Assembly: GCF_000829675.1 (NCBI RefSeq)
Contig: NZ_BBRX01000043.1
Span: 1 to 34,460, forward strand
Direction of reading: 5' to 3'
DNA: 34,460 bases
Source: Acinetobacter rudis
GTDB lineage: Bacteria; Pseudomonadota; Gammaproteobacteria; Pseudomonadales; Moraxellaceae
Both the position numbers and the translations under genes were made by a program. Below, piece by piece: positions 9,368 through 18,302 of this stretch. The notes under the pieces are model-generated. The model had not been told where the DNA came from, ran no database searches, and saw only the letters and a program-made list of their open reading frames with translations. Position 1 is the first letter of the stretch. Each line of letters starts with the position of its first letter.

Positions 9368-9396
9368 AAAAACACCCGTATGCAACGGGTGTTTTT
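9368..9396. terminator. Bidirectional terminator between truA and the AraC-type gene
   Basis: The 12-bp stem AAAAACACCCGT / ACGGGTGTTTTT with an ATGCA loop has A-runs on one side and T-runs on the other. It can end transcripts from both convergent genes. Confidence 0.88.
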
Positions 9397-9415
9397 AATT
9401 CAATCAACAATACGA

Positions 9416-10423
9416 TTAACGCTGTTTACGTTTGCGATACTCGACAGGTGTTTCATTGGTCCAACGCTTAAAGGCCCGATAAAAAGTACTTGGCTCAGAA
9501 AAACCTGTTAAATAAACAATACGTTCAACACTTTCACTGGTATTGGCCAAAAGTTTTTTAGCTAAACGACAGCGATAGTCAGACAAGATCTGCTGAAAAC
9601 TGGTATTGGCCTCACTTAACTGAGTTCTAAGTCGACGAGGTGTAATATCTAATTGTGTTGCAACTGTTTCTAACGTCGTTTCACCACTCTCTAAAGTTGA
9701 ACCTATCGCACGACGTACCTCACCCACAAGATCATAGCGTGCCAATTCTTGAAGCTTTTCAATCGCTAGCTGCTCATGGAGTTGCAACAACTCAGGCTCA
9801 GCCTGCCAAAGTGGGAAAGATAAGATCGCAGGATCAAAATACAATCGTGTTTCTTTTTGCCCTAAACTTACAGGGCACTCGTAGACACGCAAGTATTCGT
9901 CAGCATTTGCACCTGAATTAAAGTTAAAATCTATATACAAAGGCTCAAAACGCCCTTCTGTAATAAATTTAAAAAACCTTAAAATACCTGACAACGCACA
10001 CTCAGAAAAATGACGATTGATTAAGTTATCTGCCCATGGTTGCTCACCATTGGTCAAATAACAACGATCATCTTCAACGACCAGTTGTGCATGCAAAGCA
10101 TCGCTAATCAAGCGCTGGTAAGCTAAGGCACGCTTTAGACCCTCACCAAAGTTTTCACTACTAATAAATAAATGTTCGATCACTTGCCCACGATACAACG
10201 GCAAGTGCTCACCCAAATGCAAACCAATATCAGGGTCTTTGCTCACTTCTTCAGCTGCAACCCAAAAGGCATACTGTGCGCTCAAAGGCGTTCTTGCATT
10301 TTGCTGAACTTGGTTCAATGCCACACCGGCTTTTGTTAAAATTTCTTCGGTAGGCAATCCTGCACGACGAATCGCTTGATAGCCTAATCGCAATACCACC
10401 GAAGCATCAGTTAGCTGACTCAC
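9416..10423 (-). CDS. AraC-family transcriptional regulator
   Basis: This 335-residue protein has an N-terminal effector region of the arabinose-binding-like type found in OruR/ArgR-like regulators (about residues 15-200, VLRLGYQAIRRAGLP through the middle). A C-terminal double helix-turn-helix follows (about 250-332): LETVATQLDITPRRLRTQL for the first helix pair, and SVERIVYLTGFSEPSTFYRA then FKRWTNETPVEYR for the AraC signature. The start is GTG at 10423, supported by AAGGAAGG seven bases upstream. The effector and targets are unknown; no metabolic gene is adjacent on the same strand. The gene is convergent with truA and divergent from infA. Confidence 0.87.
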   Translation of the reverse strand: MSQLTDASVVLRLGYQAIRRAGLPTEEILTKAGVALNQVQQNARTPLSAQYAFWVAAEEVSKDPDIGLHLGEHLPLYRGQVIEHLFISSENFGEGLKRALAYQRLISDALHAQLVVEDDRCYLTNGEQPWADNLINRHFSECALSGILRFFKFITEGRFEPLYIDFNFNSGANADEYLRVYECPVSLGQKETRLYFDPAILSFPLWQAEPELLQLHEQLAIEKLQELARYDLVGEVRRAIGSTLESGETTLETVATQLDITPRRLRTQLSEANTSFQQILSDYRCRLAKKLLANTSESVERIVYLTGFSEPSTFYRAFKRWTNETPVEYRKRKQR

Positions 10424-10590
10424 GCTATGCCCTTCCTTGTATGTTATTCATTTATACTCAAAAAAATTAGTTTTAGCTTAGCTTCGATTGACCATACTGA
10501 CAATAATAATAAGCTAATTTTTGTAGAATTTATTTATCTCAATGTTCGTTCATTTTAGCCCCATCCAAATAAGACAGTGTATACATTCTC

Positions 10591-10619
10591 TTGTTTTTCG
10601 CCAAAATATTGCCTATAAT
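10591..10619 (+). promoter_or_regulatory. Sigma-70 promoter of infA
   Basis: TTGTTT (10591-10596) and a consensus TATAAT (10614-10619) are exactly 17 bases apart, placing the transcript start about 26 bases before the infA ATG. Confidence 0.8.
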
Positions 10620-10652
10620 TTGCGCCTTTCCAATTTGATCATCAGGTAGGCT

Positions 10653-10874
10653 ATGGCCAATAAAGAGGAACTTATCGAGTTCGAAGGCGTTGTCACCGAA
10701 ACGCTTCCTAATACTATGTTTCGTGTACGTTTAGAAAACGGTCACGAGGTTGTTGCACACATCTCTGGTAAAATGCGTAAACACTATATCCGTATTTTGA
10801 CTGGCGATAGCGTAAAAGTCGAAATGACGCCTTACGATCTTAGCAAAGGTCGTATTACTTACCGTGCACGCTAA
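10653..10874 (+). CDS. infA: Translation initiation factor IF-1
   Basis: The 73-residue protein is a complete S1/OB-fold IF-1. It shares with E. coli IF-1 the core [37 protein letters not shown] and [12 protein letters not shown]-1 occupies the ribosomal A site during initiation and helps IF-2 and IF-3. An AGGTAGGCT precedes the ATG. A consensus promoter in front and a hairpin terminator behind make it a single-gene unit, as often seen for infA. Confidence 0.98.
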   Translation: MANKEELIEFEGVVTETLPNTMFRVRLENGHEVVAHISGKMRKHYIRILTGDSVKVEMTPYDLSKGRITYRAR

Positions 10875-10891
10875 GTCTTAGTGTAAGCAAG

Positions 10892-10914
10892 AAAAGCCAC
10901 ATGACGTGGCTTTT
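10892..10914. terminator. Terminator after infA
   Basis: The stem AAAAGCCAC / GTGGCTTTT with an ATGAC loop starts 18 bases after the infA stop and ends in TTTT. The A-run on the other arm lets it serve the convergent LprI-like gene as well. Confidence 0.85.
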
Positions 10915-10954
10915 ACTGTTTATGCCAAGGATGTCTTTTCAACCTCTAGACAAC

Positions 10955-11335
10955 CTAAACTTCATTCAGTAGTGAAGTTTTACAACCAATTGTTTTACAT
11001 TCTCGCGTGCGTTCACGTAACCATGAGTTGCGTTCTTGTGTTTTGCGTAATTGACATGAAGTATTGATCACATCACCGCGATTAGACTCTCGTGTGCATT
11101 CTTGATCTCGCTGTTTAATCCAAGCCAATTGCGAACGCTTTAACGTATTTTTTTGTTCATTATTGAGTAGCTTGCGTAGTTCCTGATAGTTTTTATTCAG
11201 TTCCTGATCTGCACTCACATAAACTTTACCATCACAATAAACCGCATCATAAGTATTGCGGGTACTATCGCAATTGTCAGCAAAGGCAAGTGTTGGTAAG
11301 CATATTACCGACATGGCTAAAAGTATTTTTTTCAT
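10955..11335 (-). CDS. LprI-like (DUF1311-type) secreted protein
   Basis: This 126-residue protein begins with a clear signal peptide, MKKILLAMSVICLPTLAFA, with cleavage expected after AFA. The mature part has the LprI/DUF1311 pattern: a Cys near its start, YCDGKVYVSADQELNKNYQE, then LKRSQLAWIKQRDQECT, a second Cys, and CQLRKTQERNSWLRER. Family members are periplasmic or surface helical-hairpin proteins; LprI of Mycobacterium tuberculosis inhibits lysozyme, but most members have no tested activity. Extra cysteines near the C-terminus (CKTIGC) could form a disulfide. GGGGAAAATAA precedes the ATG. The gene stands alone, convergent with infA. Confidence 0.8.
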   Translation of the reverse strand: MKKILLAMSVICLPTLAFADNCDSTRNTYDAVYCDGKVYVSADQELNKNYQELRKLLNNEQKNTLKRSQLAWIKQRDQECTRESNRGDVINTSCQLRKTQERNSWLRERTRECKTIGCKTSLLNEV

Positions 11336-11501
11336 TTATTTTCCCCGAATGATTAAAATCATGATCTCTTTAACTTAAAGATATCTCCTTTATTACTCTT
11401 CCCTAATTTACCCTCAATCTTATTTACTTTCTATTGATTAAAATCACTTTTTATCTGTAAAAATTCAACGTCATCTTGGGACATCAAACCCATAAAACAG
11501 C

Positions 11502-11537
11502 AAAAAAAAGCAGTCAGATGCATGCATCTGACTGCTT
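11502..11537 (-). terminator. Terminator of the leuB end of the leucine operon
   Basis: Positions 11508-11537 form a perfect 30-base palindrome (half site AAGCAGTCAGATGCA). On the minus strand it runs into a T8 tract (A-run 11502-11509 on the plus strand), 27 bases after the leuB stop codon. Confidence 0.88.
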
Positions 11538-11563
11538 AATCGATCAACTATTTAATCTAAATT

Positions 11564-12649
11564 TTATTCACCACCCAACGCAGCAACCACAGCAGCACCC
11601 ATTGCAACTGTACCCACACGTTGCATACCTTCGGACATGATATCGGCAGTACGTAAACCTTGATCCAATACTTGTCCAACCGCATCCTCAATCGCCTTCG
11701 CTGCTGCTTCTTCACGGAAGCTATAACGCAACATCATTGCGACAGATAAGATGGTAGCTAATGGGTTAGCCACATCTTGGCCTGCGATATCTGGCGCAGA
11801 ACCATGACATGGCTCATACATCCCTTTACCATTTTCATCTAAAGATGCCGATGGAAGCATACCAATTGAACCTGTGAGCATCGCTGCCTCATCCGACAAA
11901 ATATCACCGAACAAGTTACCCGTTACAATCACATCAAATTGTTTTGGTGCACGAACCAACTGCATCGCTGCGTTGTCGACATACATATGAGACAATTCAA
12001 TATTTGGATATTCAGCCTGTTGCATAGCAGTCACAGTTTGCTTCCAAAGCTCTGTCACTTCTAACACATTGGCTTTATCAACTGAACATACTTTAGAACC
12101 GCGTAAGCCTGCCAATTCAAAAGCAACTTTTGCAATACGTTTAATTTCTGATTCACTATAAACGTCAGTGTTATAACCTTGTTTTTCGCCATTTTCCAAT
12201 TCACGAATACCACGAGGCTGACCAAAATAGATCCCGCCTGTAAGTTCACGAACGATCAAAATATCTAATCCAGCAACAACCTCAGGTTTTAAACTTGATG
12301 CATCAGCCAATTGAGGGTAAAGCAATGCAGGTCGTAAGTTAGCAAATAGATTCAACTCACTACGAATTTTTAATAGACCGCGCTCTGGACGAATTGAACG
12401 TTCAATGCTATCCCACTTAGGACCACCCACCGCACCTAGCAAGATCGCATCTGCATTCGCAGCTTGGCTTGCAGTCACAGCTGGGTAGGGTTCGCCATGA
12501 GCATCAATTGCGGCACCACCAAGCAAACCATGTTGCCAAGTAAGCTCTAAACCAAACTTAGTATTTACACGTTGTAAAACTTGCTCAGCCGCTGCAATAA
12601 TTTCAGGACCAATCCCATCACCCGCGAGAATTAAAATATTTTTAGACAT
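11564..12649 (-). CDS. leuB: 3-isopropylmalate dehydrogenase
   Basis: The 361-residue protein oxidatively decarboxylates 3-isopropylmalate with NAD+, the third committed leucine step. Seen are the N-terminal [11 protein letters not shown], the substrate arginines in [36 protein letters not shown], the metal aspartates in [14 protein letters not shown], and the NAD-binding [22 protein letters not shown] lies eight bases before the ATG. It is the last gene of the leuC-leuD-lipoprotein-leuB run and is followed by a strong terminator. Confidence 0.96.
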   Translation of the reverse strand: MSKNILILAGDGIGPEIIAAAEQVLQRVNTKFGLELTWQHGLLGGAAIDAHGEPYPAVTASQAANADAILLGAVGGPKWDSIERSIRPERGLLKIRSELNLFANLRPALLYPQLADASSLKPEVVAGLDILIVRELTGGIYFGQPRGIRELENGEKQGYNTDVYSESEIKRIAKVAFELAGLRGSKVCSVDKANVLEVTELWKQTVTAMQQAEYPNIELSHMYVDNAAMQLVRAPKQFDVIVTGNLFGDILSDEAAMLTGSIGMLPSASLDENGKGMYEPCHGSAPDIAGQDVANPLATILSVAMMLRYSFREEAAAKAIEDAVGQVLDQGLRTADIMSEGMQRVGTVAMGAAVVAALGGE

Positions 12650-12693
12650 TGTCTTGTTCCATAGGTCGTACAGTTCTATAAAAACTGTATAAA

Positions 12694-13260
12694 TTAAATC
12701 TTTTCTTCCACAAACTCGCTGACCCCTGTTACTGCATTATGGGGGCGACAAAAGCGGCGTACCAATTTATTTGTTTCGCGCACATCAACACATAATGGTG
12801 CTGGAGCCGAAACATTAAGTAAACTGCCTGTCTTTTGACCCTGTTTTCTATACATTGTCAAAAGATAGCTTTTATTTGGCTTAAATTGATGAATGAAATG
12901 AAATACTTCAGCATGCTTATTTGAAATTGGATAGAAACGCACAACCACTTCATGTTGCTTCGAAGGTATGGTCAAGTATAAGTTGCTCTGATCTCGCCCT
13001 TCACCCGTCAGATGAACATAACCTTTACGGATTGCATCTGGGTTCACACGCTTACTTTGATCGTTCACAATCTCTATTTGATCAACACGACTAAACTCAC
13101 AGCTCTTAGCACCAGCACAATATAAGCTCACGTTATTTTCCGCATAAGGCCGCTTTTCTACCTGCTGAATCATTAACCGATCCAATGCAAAATGGGTAGA
13201 TTGACAAGCACTTAGTAAAATACTCACTAAGCCAATGATAATGATATGACTACGAAACAT
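12694..13260 (-). CDS. Predicted lipoprotein within the leucine operon
   Basis: This 188-residue protein starts [19 protein letters not shown], a classic lipoprotein signal with lipobox LSAC and the modified cysteine at 19. The start ATG at 13260 is preferred; an in-frame TTG lies four codons upstream. The residue after the cysteine is Gln, so sorting to the outer membrane is expected if Acinetobacter uses the usual Lol rule. The mature part holds two cysteine pairs (YCAGAKSC and LCV...FC) that could form disulfides. I do not recognise a functional family. It sits between leuD and leuB on the same strand, with 100 bases before it and 44 after, and no terminator in between, so co-transcription is likely. 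Confidence 0.75.
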   Translation of the reverse strand: MFRSHIIIIGLVSILLSACQSTHFALDRLMIQQVEKRPYAENNVSLYCAGAKSCEFSRVDQIEIVNDQSKRVNPDAIRKGYVHLTGEGRDQSNLYLTIPSKQHEVVVRFYPISNKHAEVFHFIHQFKPNKSYLLTMYRKQGQKTGSLLNVSAPAPLCVDVRETNKLVRRFCRPHNAVTGVSEFVEEKI

Positions 13261-13360
13261 TACACAGCCCAACCCCTATCAATAAAACCAAGACAAATGT
13301 GCTCCGAATCTTAACAGGTGTCAGGCAGTGGCGCTATGAGTTTCCTAACCAATAATCGCC

Positions 13361-14011
13361 TTAAGCCTTAAGCTCACGAAACACCCAAGGACGTGCCTTT
13401 TGCGTCTTCTCTTCATAAGCACGAATTTCATCTGTTGCTTGTAAAGTTAAACCAATATCATCTAAGCCATTTAACAAACAATGCTTACGAAATGGGTCGA
13501 CTTCAAAAGCAAAAACCTCACCATTTGGTGTACGTACTTGCTGTGCTTCTAAATCTACAGTTAACTGATACCCCTGCTGTTCAGCACACTGTTTAAACAA
13601 TTGATCAACAACTTCTTCAGGCAAAATAACAGGCAACATACCGTTTTTAAAGCAGTTGTTGAAAAAAATATCTGCAAAACTGGAAGCAATTACAGTTCTA
13701 AAACCGTATTCACTCAATGCCCAAGGTGCGTGTTCTCGACTAGAACCACAACCAAAGTTTTGGCGTGCAATCAAAATACTAGCCCCTTGGTAGCGCGCTT
13801 GATTAAGCACGAAGTCTGGGTTGATTGGACGCTTTGAATTGTCTTGACCTGGATAGCCTTCATCAAGATAACGCAATTCATCAAATAAGTTATCACCAAA
13901 ACCAGTACGTTTGATTGATTTTAAAAATTGTTTTGGAATAATTAAGTCAGTATCGACATTGGCACGATCCAACGGCGCAACAATTCCTTGTTCAATAGTA
14001 TAGGCTTGCAT
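13361..14011 (-). CDS. leuD: 3-isopropylmalate dehydratase small subunit
   Basis: The protein is 216 residues from the chosen start. With LeuC it forms isopropylmalate isomerase, converting 2- to 3-isopropylmalate. Landmarks are [49 protein letters not shown] (the swivelling-domain loop) and [16 protein letters not shown]. Two ATGs lie six bases apart (14017 and 14011). AGGGG directly abuts the first and is six bases from the second, and family N-termini begin near the second, so 14011 is preferred. leuC ends 12 bases upstream. Confidence 0.96.
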   Translation of the reverse strand: MQAYTIEQGIVAPLDRANVDTDLIIPKQFLKSIKRTGFGDNLFDELRYLDEGYPGQDNSKRPINPDFVLNQARYQGASILIARQNFGCGSSREHAPWALSEYGFRTVIASSFADIFFNNCFKNGMLPVILPEEVVDQLFKQCAEQQGYQLTVDLEAQQVRTPNGEVFAFEVDPFRKHCLLNGLDDIGLTLQATDEIRAYEEKTQKARPWVFRELKA

Positions 14012-14023
14012 CGTCATCCCCTA

Positions 14024-15451
14024 TTAAAAGTTACGTACATCGACAAAGTGCCCTGCGATTGCTGCAGCGGCTGCCATTGCTGGACTCACCAAATGTGTTC
14101 GACCACCATTACCTTGACGACCTTCAAAGTTACGGTTTGAGGTTGAAGCACAGTGCTCACCTGGTTGCAATTTATCAGCGTTCATTGCCAAACACATTGA
14201 ACAACCGGGTTCGCGCCATTCAAAGCCGGCTTCAATAAAGATTTTATCTAAGCCTTCTTGCTCTGCTTGCTCTTTTACCAAACCAGAACCAGGCACAATC
14301 ATCGCTTGCTTAATACTTGCTGCAACTTTACGACCACGGATCACTTCAGCTGCCGCACGAATGTCTTCAATACGTGAGTTGGTACAAGAACCAATAAACA
14401 CTCGATCCAATTGGATTTGATCCAAAGCTTGACCCGCATTTAAACCCATATATTGATAAGCACGTGTCCAATCACTACGCTGCACATCATCTTTTGCTTG
14501 TTCTAAAGTAGGTACATCTTGCGACACTGGGATCACCATTTCTGGCGAAGTACCCCAAGAGACTTGCGGTTCAATCTCTTCACCTTGCATCACAACAACA
14601 GTATCAAACTTGGCATCAGCATCGGAATGTAAAGTATTCCAGTACTCAACCGCTGCATCCCACTGATCACCTTGTGGTGAATATGGACGGTTTTTCACAT
14701 ATTCAATGGTCTTATCATCGACTGCAACCATACCCACACGAGCACCAGCTTCAATCGCCATATTACAAACGGTCATACGGCCTTCAATAGACATGTCTTT
14801 GAAAACTTGGCCACCAAATTCAATCGCATGACCTGTACCACCAGCAGTACCAATTTTACCAATGATCGCCAATACAACATCTTTAGGAGTAACGCCTTGG
14901 CCCAATTGTCCATCGACACGAACCAACATGTTTTTCATTTTCTTTTGCACTAAACACTGTGTTGCTAACACATGTTCAACTTCAGAAGTTCCAATCCCAT
15001 GTGCCAAACAACCAAAAGCCCCGTGCGTAGCTGTATGTGAATCACCACAAACAACCGTCATACCAGGCAAAGTTAAACCTTGCTCAGGACCAACAACATG
15101 TGCGATTCCTTGACGGACATCATTGATATCAAATTGAGTGATATCAAAAGCGCGACAGTTGTCATCTAAGGTTTGCACTTGAATACGTGAAGTTTCATCT
15201 TCAATACCTGCAATCCCAGCAGCACGTTCTTTTTTTGAAGTCGGTACATTATGGTCTGGTGTTGCAATATTGGCACTTAAACGCCATGGCTGACGACCAG
15301 CAAGTTGCAAGCCCTCAAAAGCCTGTGGTGAAGTCACCTCATGTAATAAATGGCGATCAATATAAAGTAAGCATGAGCCATCATCACGTTGCTTAACTAA
15401 GTGGTCATCCCACAATTTATCGTAAAGTGTTTTTTGAATATTGCCTGCCAT
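14024..15451 (-). CDS. leuC: 3-isopropylmalate dehydratase large subunit
   Basis: This aconitase-family protein is 475 residues from the chosen start. The [4Fe-4S] cluster ligands are Cys356 in FIGSCTNSR and Cys417 and Cys420 in GCSMCLAMN. Other landmarks are [49 protein letters not shown] and the C-terminal [22 protein letters not shown] chose the ATG at 15451 because [14 protein letters not shown] aligns with known N-termini and GGAG lies nine bases upstream; the in-frame ATG at 15466 has no ribosome-binding site. It is the first gene of the leucine operon, behind a good promoter. Confidence 0.96.
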   Translation of the reverse strand: MAGNIQKTLYDKLWDDHLVKQRDDGSCLLYIDRHLLHEVTSPQAFEGLQLAGRQPWRLSANIATPDHNVPTSKKERAAGIAGIEDETSRIQVQTLDDNCRAFDITQFDINDVRQGIAHVVGPEQGLTLPGMTVVCGDSHTATHGAFGCLAHGIGTSEVEHVLATQCLVQKKMKNMLVRVDGQLGQGVTPKDVVLAIIGKIGTAGGTGHAIEFGGQVFKDMSIEGRMTVCNMAIEAGARVGMVAVDDKTIEYVKNRPYSPQGDQWDAAVEYWNTLHSDADAKFDTVVVMQGEEIEPQVSWGTSPEMVIPVSQDVPTLEQAKDDVQRSDWTRAYQYMGLNAGQALDQIQLDRVFIGSCTNSRIEDIRAAAEVIRGRKVAASIKQAMIVPGSGLVKEQAEQEGLDKIFIEAGFEWREPGCSMCLAMNADKLQPGEHCASTSNRNFEGRQGNGGRTHLVSPAMAAAAAIAGHFVDVRNF

Positions 15452-15492
15452 GTCGACGTGCTCCATAGATCTAGGTATTTCTGTTTAAACCT

Positions 15493-15521
15493 ATTATACC
15501 CAGCTTTATTCATTATTCTAA
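15493..15521 (-). promoter_or_regulatory. Predicted promoter of the leuC operon
   Basis: On the minus strand TTAGAA (15521-15516) and a consensus TATAAT (15498-15493) are 17 bases apart, about 40 bases before the leuC ATG. I saw no leucine-rich leader peptide or attenuator in the short leader. Confidence 0.65.
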
Positions 15522-15616
15522 TTTATCATTTTTATAAATAAACAAACTTAAAGTAATACATCACTATTGAGTAAAAAAATTTAATTCATTTTCAATTTAC
15601 ACTAGACAAATTAAAT

Positions 15617-15635
15617 AATAATGATTATCATTTGC
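15617..15635 (+). promoter_or_regulatory. Fur box upstream of the DUF2061-like gene
   Basis: The 19 bases AATAATGATTATCATTTGC match the Fur consensus GATAATGATTATCATTATC at 16 of 19 positions, including the whole ATAATGATTATCATT core. It lies 41 bases before the ATG at 15677. A possible -35 TTTACA (15596-15601) is 17 bases before TAATGA (15619-15624), so the box would cover the -10 region. Iron-dependent repression is inferred. Confidence 0.75.
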
Positions 15636-15676
15636 AAATATTGTACAGCAAACTTAGTTTAAGGAGTGAGAGAACG

Positions 15677-15892
15677 ATGAGCTGCGTGAAAACTTTTATG
15701 CGTTACAATCAACGCACTCTTAAAAAAACTTTAAGCTACTACATCATGCATATAAGTATTGCAATGTTAGTTGCGTATCTCGTGACTGGAAACTTATTGG
15801 TTGCCATGACACTCAGTTTAGTGGAACCAACTGTTCAAGCATTTGCTTTCTTTTTTCACGAAAAACTATGGAATAGCAAGTTATTAAACTGA
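15677..15892 (+). CDS. Small inner-membrane protein, DUF2061-like
   Basis: This 71-residue protein has two membrane segments (about residues 21-38 and 41-60) after a basic N-terminus. KKTLSYYIMHISIAMLVAYL, the short turn VTGNLL and the C-terminal FFFHEKLWNS match the DUF2061 pattern, in which a helical hairpin ends in HE-x-x-W. The two-helix layout also recalls half of a PACE efflux protein, but one repeat is missing. The ATG at 15677 is chosen over an earlier in-frame ATG at 15632 because AAGGAG precedes it by ten bases. A Fur box covers the likely promoter and a strong terminator follows, so it is probably an iron-controlled single gene. The function is unknown. Confidence 0.72.
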   Translation: MSCVKTFMRYNQRTLKKTLSYYIMHISIAMLVAYLVTGNLLVAMTLSLVEPTVQAFAFFFHEKLWNSKLLN

Positions 15893-15938
15893 ATTAAAAT
15901 AAAAACAAATAATTAAAATAAATGATTTAAAACAACTT

Positions 15939-15974
15939 AAGCATACTTCTTGCACCGAAGAAGTATGCTTTTTT
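15939..15974 (+). terminator. Terminator after the DUF2061-like gene
   Basis: A perfect 13-bp stem, AAGCATACTTCTT / AAGAAGTATGCTT, with a GCACCG loop is followed by TTTT. Confidence 0.92.
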
Positions 15975-15978
15975 GTTT

Positions 15979-16011
15979 TACAAAAAAGTGTGAATTGATA
16001 CAAAAAAGTGT
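15979..16011 (+). repeat. Tandem 13-bp motif TACAAAAAAGTGT, two copies
   Basis: Identical 13-base copies lie at 15979-15991 and 15999-16011, exactly 20 bases apart start to start (about two helical turns), between a terminator and the LysR gene. The same-face spacing suggests an operator, but none is known to me with this sequence. Confidence 0.6.
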
Positions 16012-16186
16012 TAACCATTTCACATAAATTTATTTATGATGTGCATAGGAACTTTAATTAAACTTAATTTATTAATTTAGATAATGAATTTAAGCTTAAG
16101 GAAAGAATCATTGTAAACTCTAAATGAGTATTATCACGACAGGACTTAATTGATAAGTTAAAGTCGTTTTGACGAATGGTGTATCT

Positions 16187-17044
16187 ATGAATCTCGCAGC
16201 TTTTGATGCCTTCATTAAAGTTATGGAAACTGGATCTATTTCTATGGCTGCAGAACTGCTGTTTATTACTCAACCCGCTGTCACCAAACGTATCCATACT
16301 TTAGAAAACTACTTTGGCGTTAAACTCTTTGAATCTGCTGGCCGTGGAGTACAGCCGACTCATGCTGCCAACTCTTTACTTCCTAAAGTAAAAAATTGGA
16401 TCAATGAACTTAATGATATCCACCACACCTTAAGCCATGAACAAGATGAGGTCCGTGGCACAGTTAAAATTGGCACAAGCCATCACATTGGATTGCATCA
16501 TTTACCTGATTATTTAAAACAATATACTCAACGCTTTAGTGAGGTTGTTTTAGATGTACACTTCGTCGATTCAGAACAAGCGCATGAACAAGTCTTGGCT
16601 GGTGATTTAGAGTTAGCCTTTTTAACTTTACCGCCAATTTTAGATAGCCGTCTTAAATATATTAATATTTGGGATGACCCTTTGGTCTTTGTTAGTGCCC
16701 CATTTCACCCTTTAGCTGAAAAAAAGAATCTACAGCTAAAAGATCTGATTGAGTATCCAAGTCTATTGCCAGCGGCACAAACCTTTACAAGTCAAATCAC
16801 ATTGCATGAGTTTGAAAAAGAAGGTTTAAAACCCCGTGTCAGTATGAGTAACAACCCTCTTGAAACAATTCGTATGTTGGTTTCAATTGGACTCGGTTGG
16901 TCAGTTTTACCAAAAACCTTGATCAATGATGAATTACAGCAGCTTGATCTAAATTTAGAGATGAGTCGCCAGTTAGGAATCGTGTGGCATCCTGGCCGCA
17001 CTCAATCTAGAGCACTCGAAGAACTCATTAAAATCGTAGAATAA
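16187..17044 (+). CDS. LysR-family transcriptional regulator
   Basis: This 285-residue protein has the N-terminal winged helix-turn-helix (residues 1-60; GSISMAAELLFITQPAVTKRI then LENYFGVKLFESAGRGVQPT). A periplasmic-binding-protein-like effector domain follows (about 88-285, GTVKIGTSHHIGLHHLPDYL onward). The ATG at 16187 fits the family N-terminus (MNLAAFDAFIKV). The frame can begin at TTG 16169, but that adds residues other members lack. The Shine-Dalgarno is weak for either. No divergent target gene is adjacent: upstream is the DUF2061 gene behind a terminator, downstream a convergent DUF2789 gene. The effector is unknown. Confidence 0.86.
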   Translation: MNLAAFDAFIKVMETGSISMAAELLFITQPAVTKRIHTLENYFGVKLFESAGRGVQPTHAANSLLPKVKNWINELNDIHHTLSHEQDEVRGTVKIGTSHHIGLHHLPDYLKQYTQRFSEVVLDVHFVDSEQAHEQVLAGDLELAFLTLPPILDSRLKYINIWDDPLVFVSAPFHPLAEKKNLQLKDLIEYPSLLPAAQTFTSQITLHEFEKEGLKPRVSMSNNPLETIRMLVSIGLGWSVLPKTLINDELQQLDLNLEMSRQLGIVWHPGRTQSRALEELIKIVE

Positions 17045-17052
17045 ACATTAAC

Positions 17053-17088
17053 TGGGCGATTTAATGCTATTTACCATCAAATCGCCCA
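17053..17088. terminator. Inverted repeat between LysR and DUF2789 genes
   Basis: TGGGCGATTT (17053-17062) pairs with AAATCGCCCA (17079-17088) around a 16-base loop. It sits between the stops of two convergent genes and could end both transcripts. Confidence 0.7.
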
Positions 17089-17093
17089 ACTCA

Positions 17094-17345
17094 TTATTTT
17101 CCAATTTTTACAGAATCTTCATGCAAAGACTCATTCAGTTGATCAATAACAGTTGTCCACTCCCCATCAGAGTTCATTTTTTCTTCTAAAAAAGCACGTT
17201 GAGATGCATTCCAAAAATCTGCTTGCAAAATATCAACTTGTGCAGCGAGTTGATGTTGTTCAATGAATTGAGCAATCGCATCTTGACTTGCATCCAAGCC
17301 GAGTTGCTCAAACAAATAAGTCATTCTTGGTCTTAAACCATTCAT
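17094..17345 (-). CDS. DUF2789 family protein
   Basis: The 83-residue protein has the DUF2789 pattern of gammaproteobacteria: an N-terminal MTYLFEQLGLDAS, then IAQFIEQHQL, the hallmark ADFWNASQRAFLEEKM, and EWTTVIDQLNESL. It is an all-helical, acidic, cytoplasmic protein of unknown function. AAGGAG lies seven bases before the ATG. A 112-base gap separates it from the HAD phosphatase upstream on the same strand. Confidence 0.82.
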   Translation of the reverse strand: MNGLRPRMTYLFEQLGLDASQDAIAQFIEQHQLAAQVDILQADFWNASQRAFLEEKMNSDGEWTTVIDQLNESLHEDSVKIGK

Positions 17346-17457
17346 TTTCGTACTCCTTTCAATTGATATCTATATTGAGAACTTAATCCTCTATAGATCC
17401 AACATACATGATTTTACAAGAGAAATGTTAGAGGTCATCGCTAAATAGTTACTTTAC

Positions 17458-18120
17458 TTAGGCCTCTACAGTCATTGACCAGTCTTCAATCGGCCAACCT
17501 TGCTGTATTGCTAATTGTTCTAAACGATCATCTGGAGAAACGACGATGGCATGATCGGCATATTCAAGTAAAAAACGGTCATTAATTGAATCCGAATAGG
17601 CCCATGACTCACTCACCTCTCGACCTGCTAACCACTGTGCTAAACGCAGTAGTTTACCCTGTTGATAACAAGGTGTACCTGCGACTTTTCCAGTGTATTG
17701 ACCATCCTTGATTTCGGCCGTTGTTGCGATCACGTCCGTAATACCAAACTCATTGAATATTGGTGCAGTAATAAAGTCAGATGTTGCAGTGATTCCAACC
17801 AATTGATGCCCTGCTTGACGGTGTTTTTCAATCGCCTCAAAACCCGCTTTACGCATTTTGGCTCGAATGACTTTATCCATAAACTGTTGATGCAAATCTT
17901 TTAATTGTTGTTGATTGTGCTGCGTTAAGAACTCAAAGACAAACTCATTATAAGCAATAGGGTCTAACTGTCCTGCTTTATAATCCTCGTAAAACTGATT
18001 ATTCATTTGACGATGTCGAACGGGATCGACTAGCCCCTCATTCACTAAAAACTCACCCCAAGCGTGGTCAGAGTCGGTATCAAGGAGGGTATGATCTAGA
18101 TCAAACAGTACCAATTTCAT
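17458..18120 (-). CDS. HAD-IB family phosphatase (SerB-like)
   Basis: This protein is 220 residues from the chosen start. HAD motif I is FDLDHTLLDTD (Asp7 nucleophile and Asp9). Motif II is VGITATSDF, motif III lies around the lysine of CYQQGKLLRLAQW, and motif IV is WAYSDSINDRFLLEYA. The helical type-I cap between motifs I and II fits the HAD-IB group that includes phosphoserine and histidinol-phosphate phosphatases. The ATG at 18120 is preferred because GGAA lies seven bases upstream and motif I is then near the N-terminus as usual; the in-frame ATG at 18132 has no such signal. The substrate cannot be assigned. Confidence 0.83.
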   Translation of the reverse strand: MKLVLFDLDHTLLDTDSDHAWGEFLVNEGLVDPVRHRQMNNQFYEDYKAGQLDPIAYNEFVFEFLTQHNQQQLKDLHQQFMDKVIRAKMRKAGFEAIEKHRQAGHQLVGITATSDFITAPIFNEFGITDVIATTAEIKDGQYTGKVAGTPCYQQGKLLRLAQWLAGREVSESWAYSDSINDRFLLEYADHAIVVSPDDRLEQLAIQQGWPIEDWSMTVEA

Positions 18121-18302
18121 GAAAAGTTCCATTCAAACTGAAATTTAAGAAAAAAAATGTAAATCTATCTCCGCTAGTCGATAGAAATTCGTTAAGATCA
18201 TAGCAATTTTAAAACATTATTACTTTGATTTTTTAGATATGGGCAAAAAGGCAAATGCCCAATGAATCAAAGTCAACATATAGATAGATTTTAGGTAGCC
18301 AA

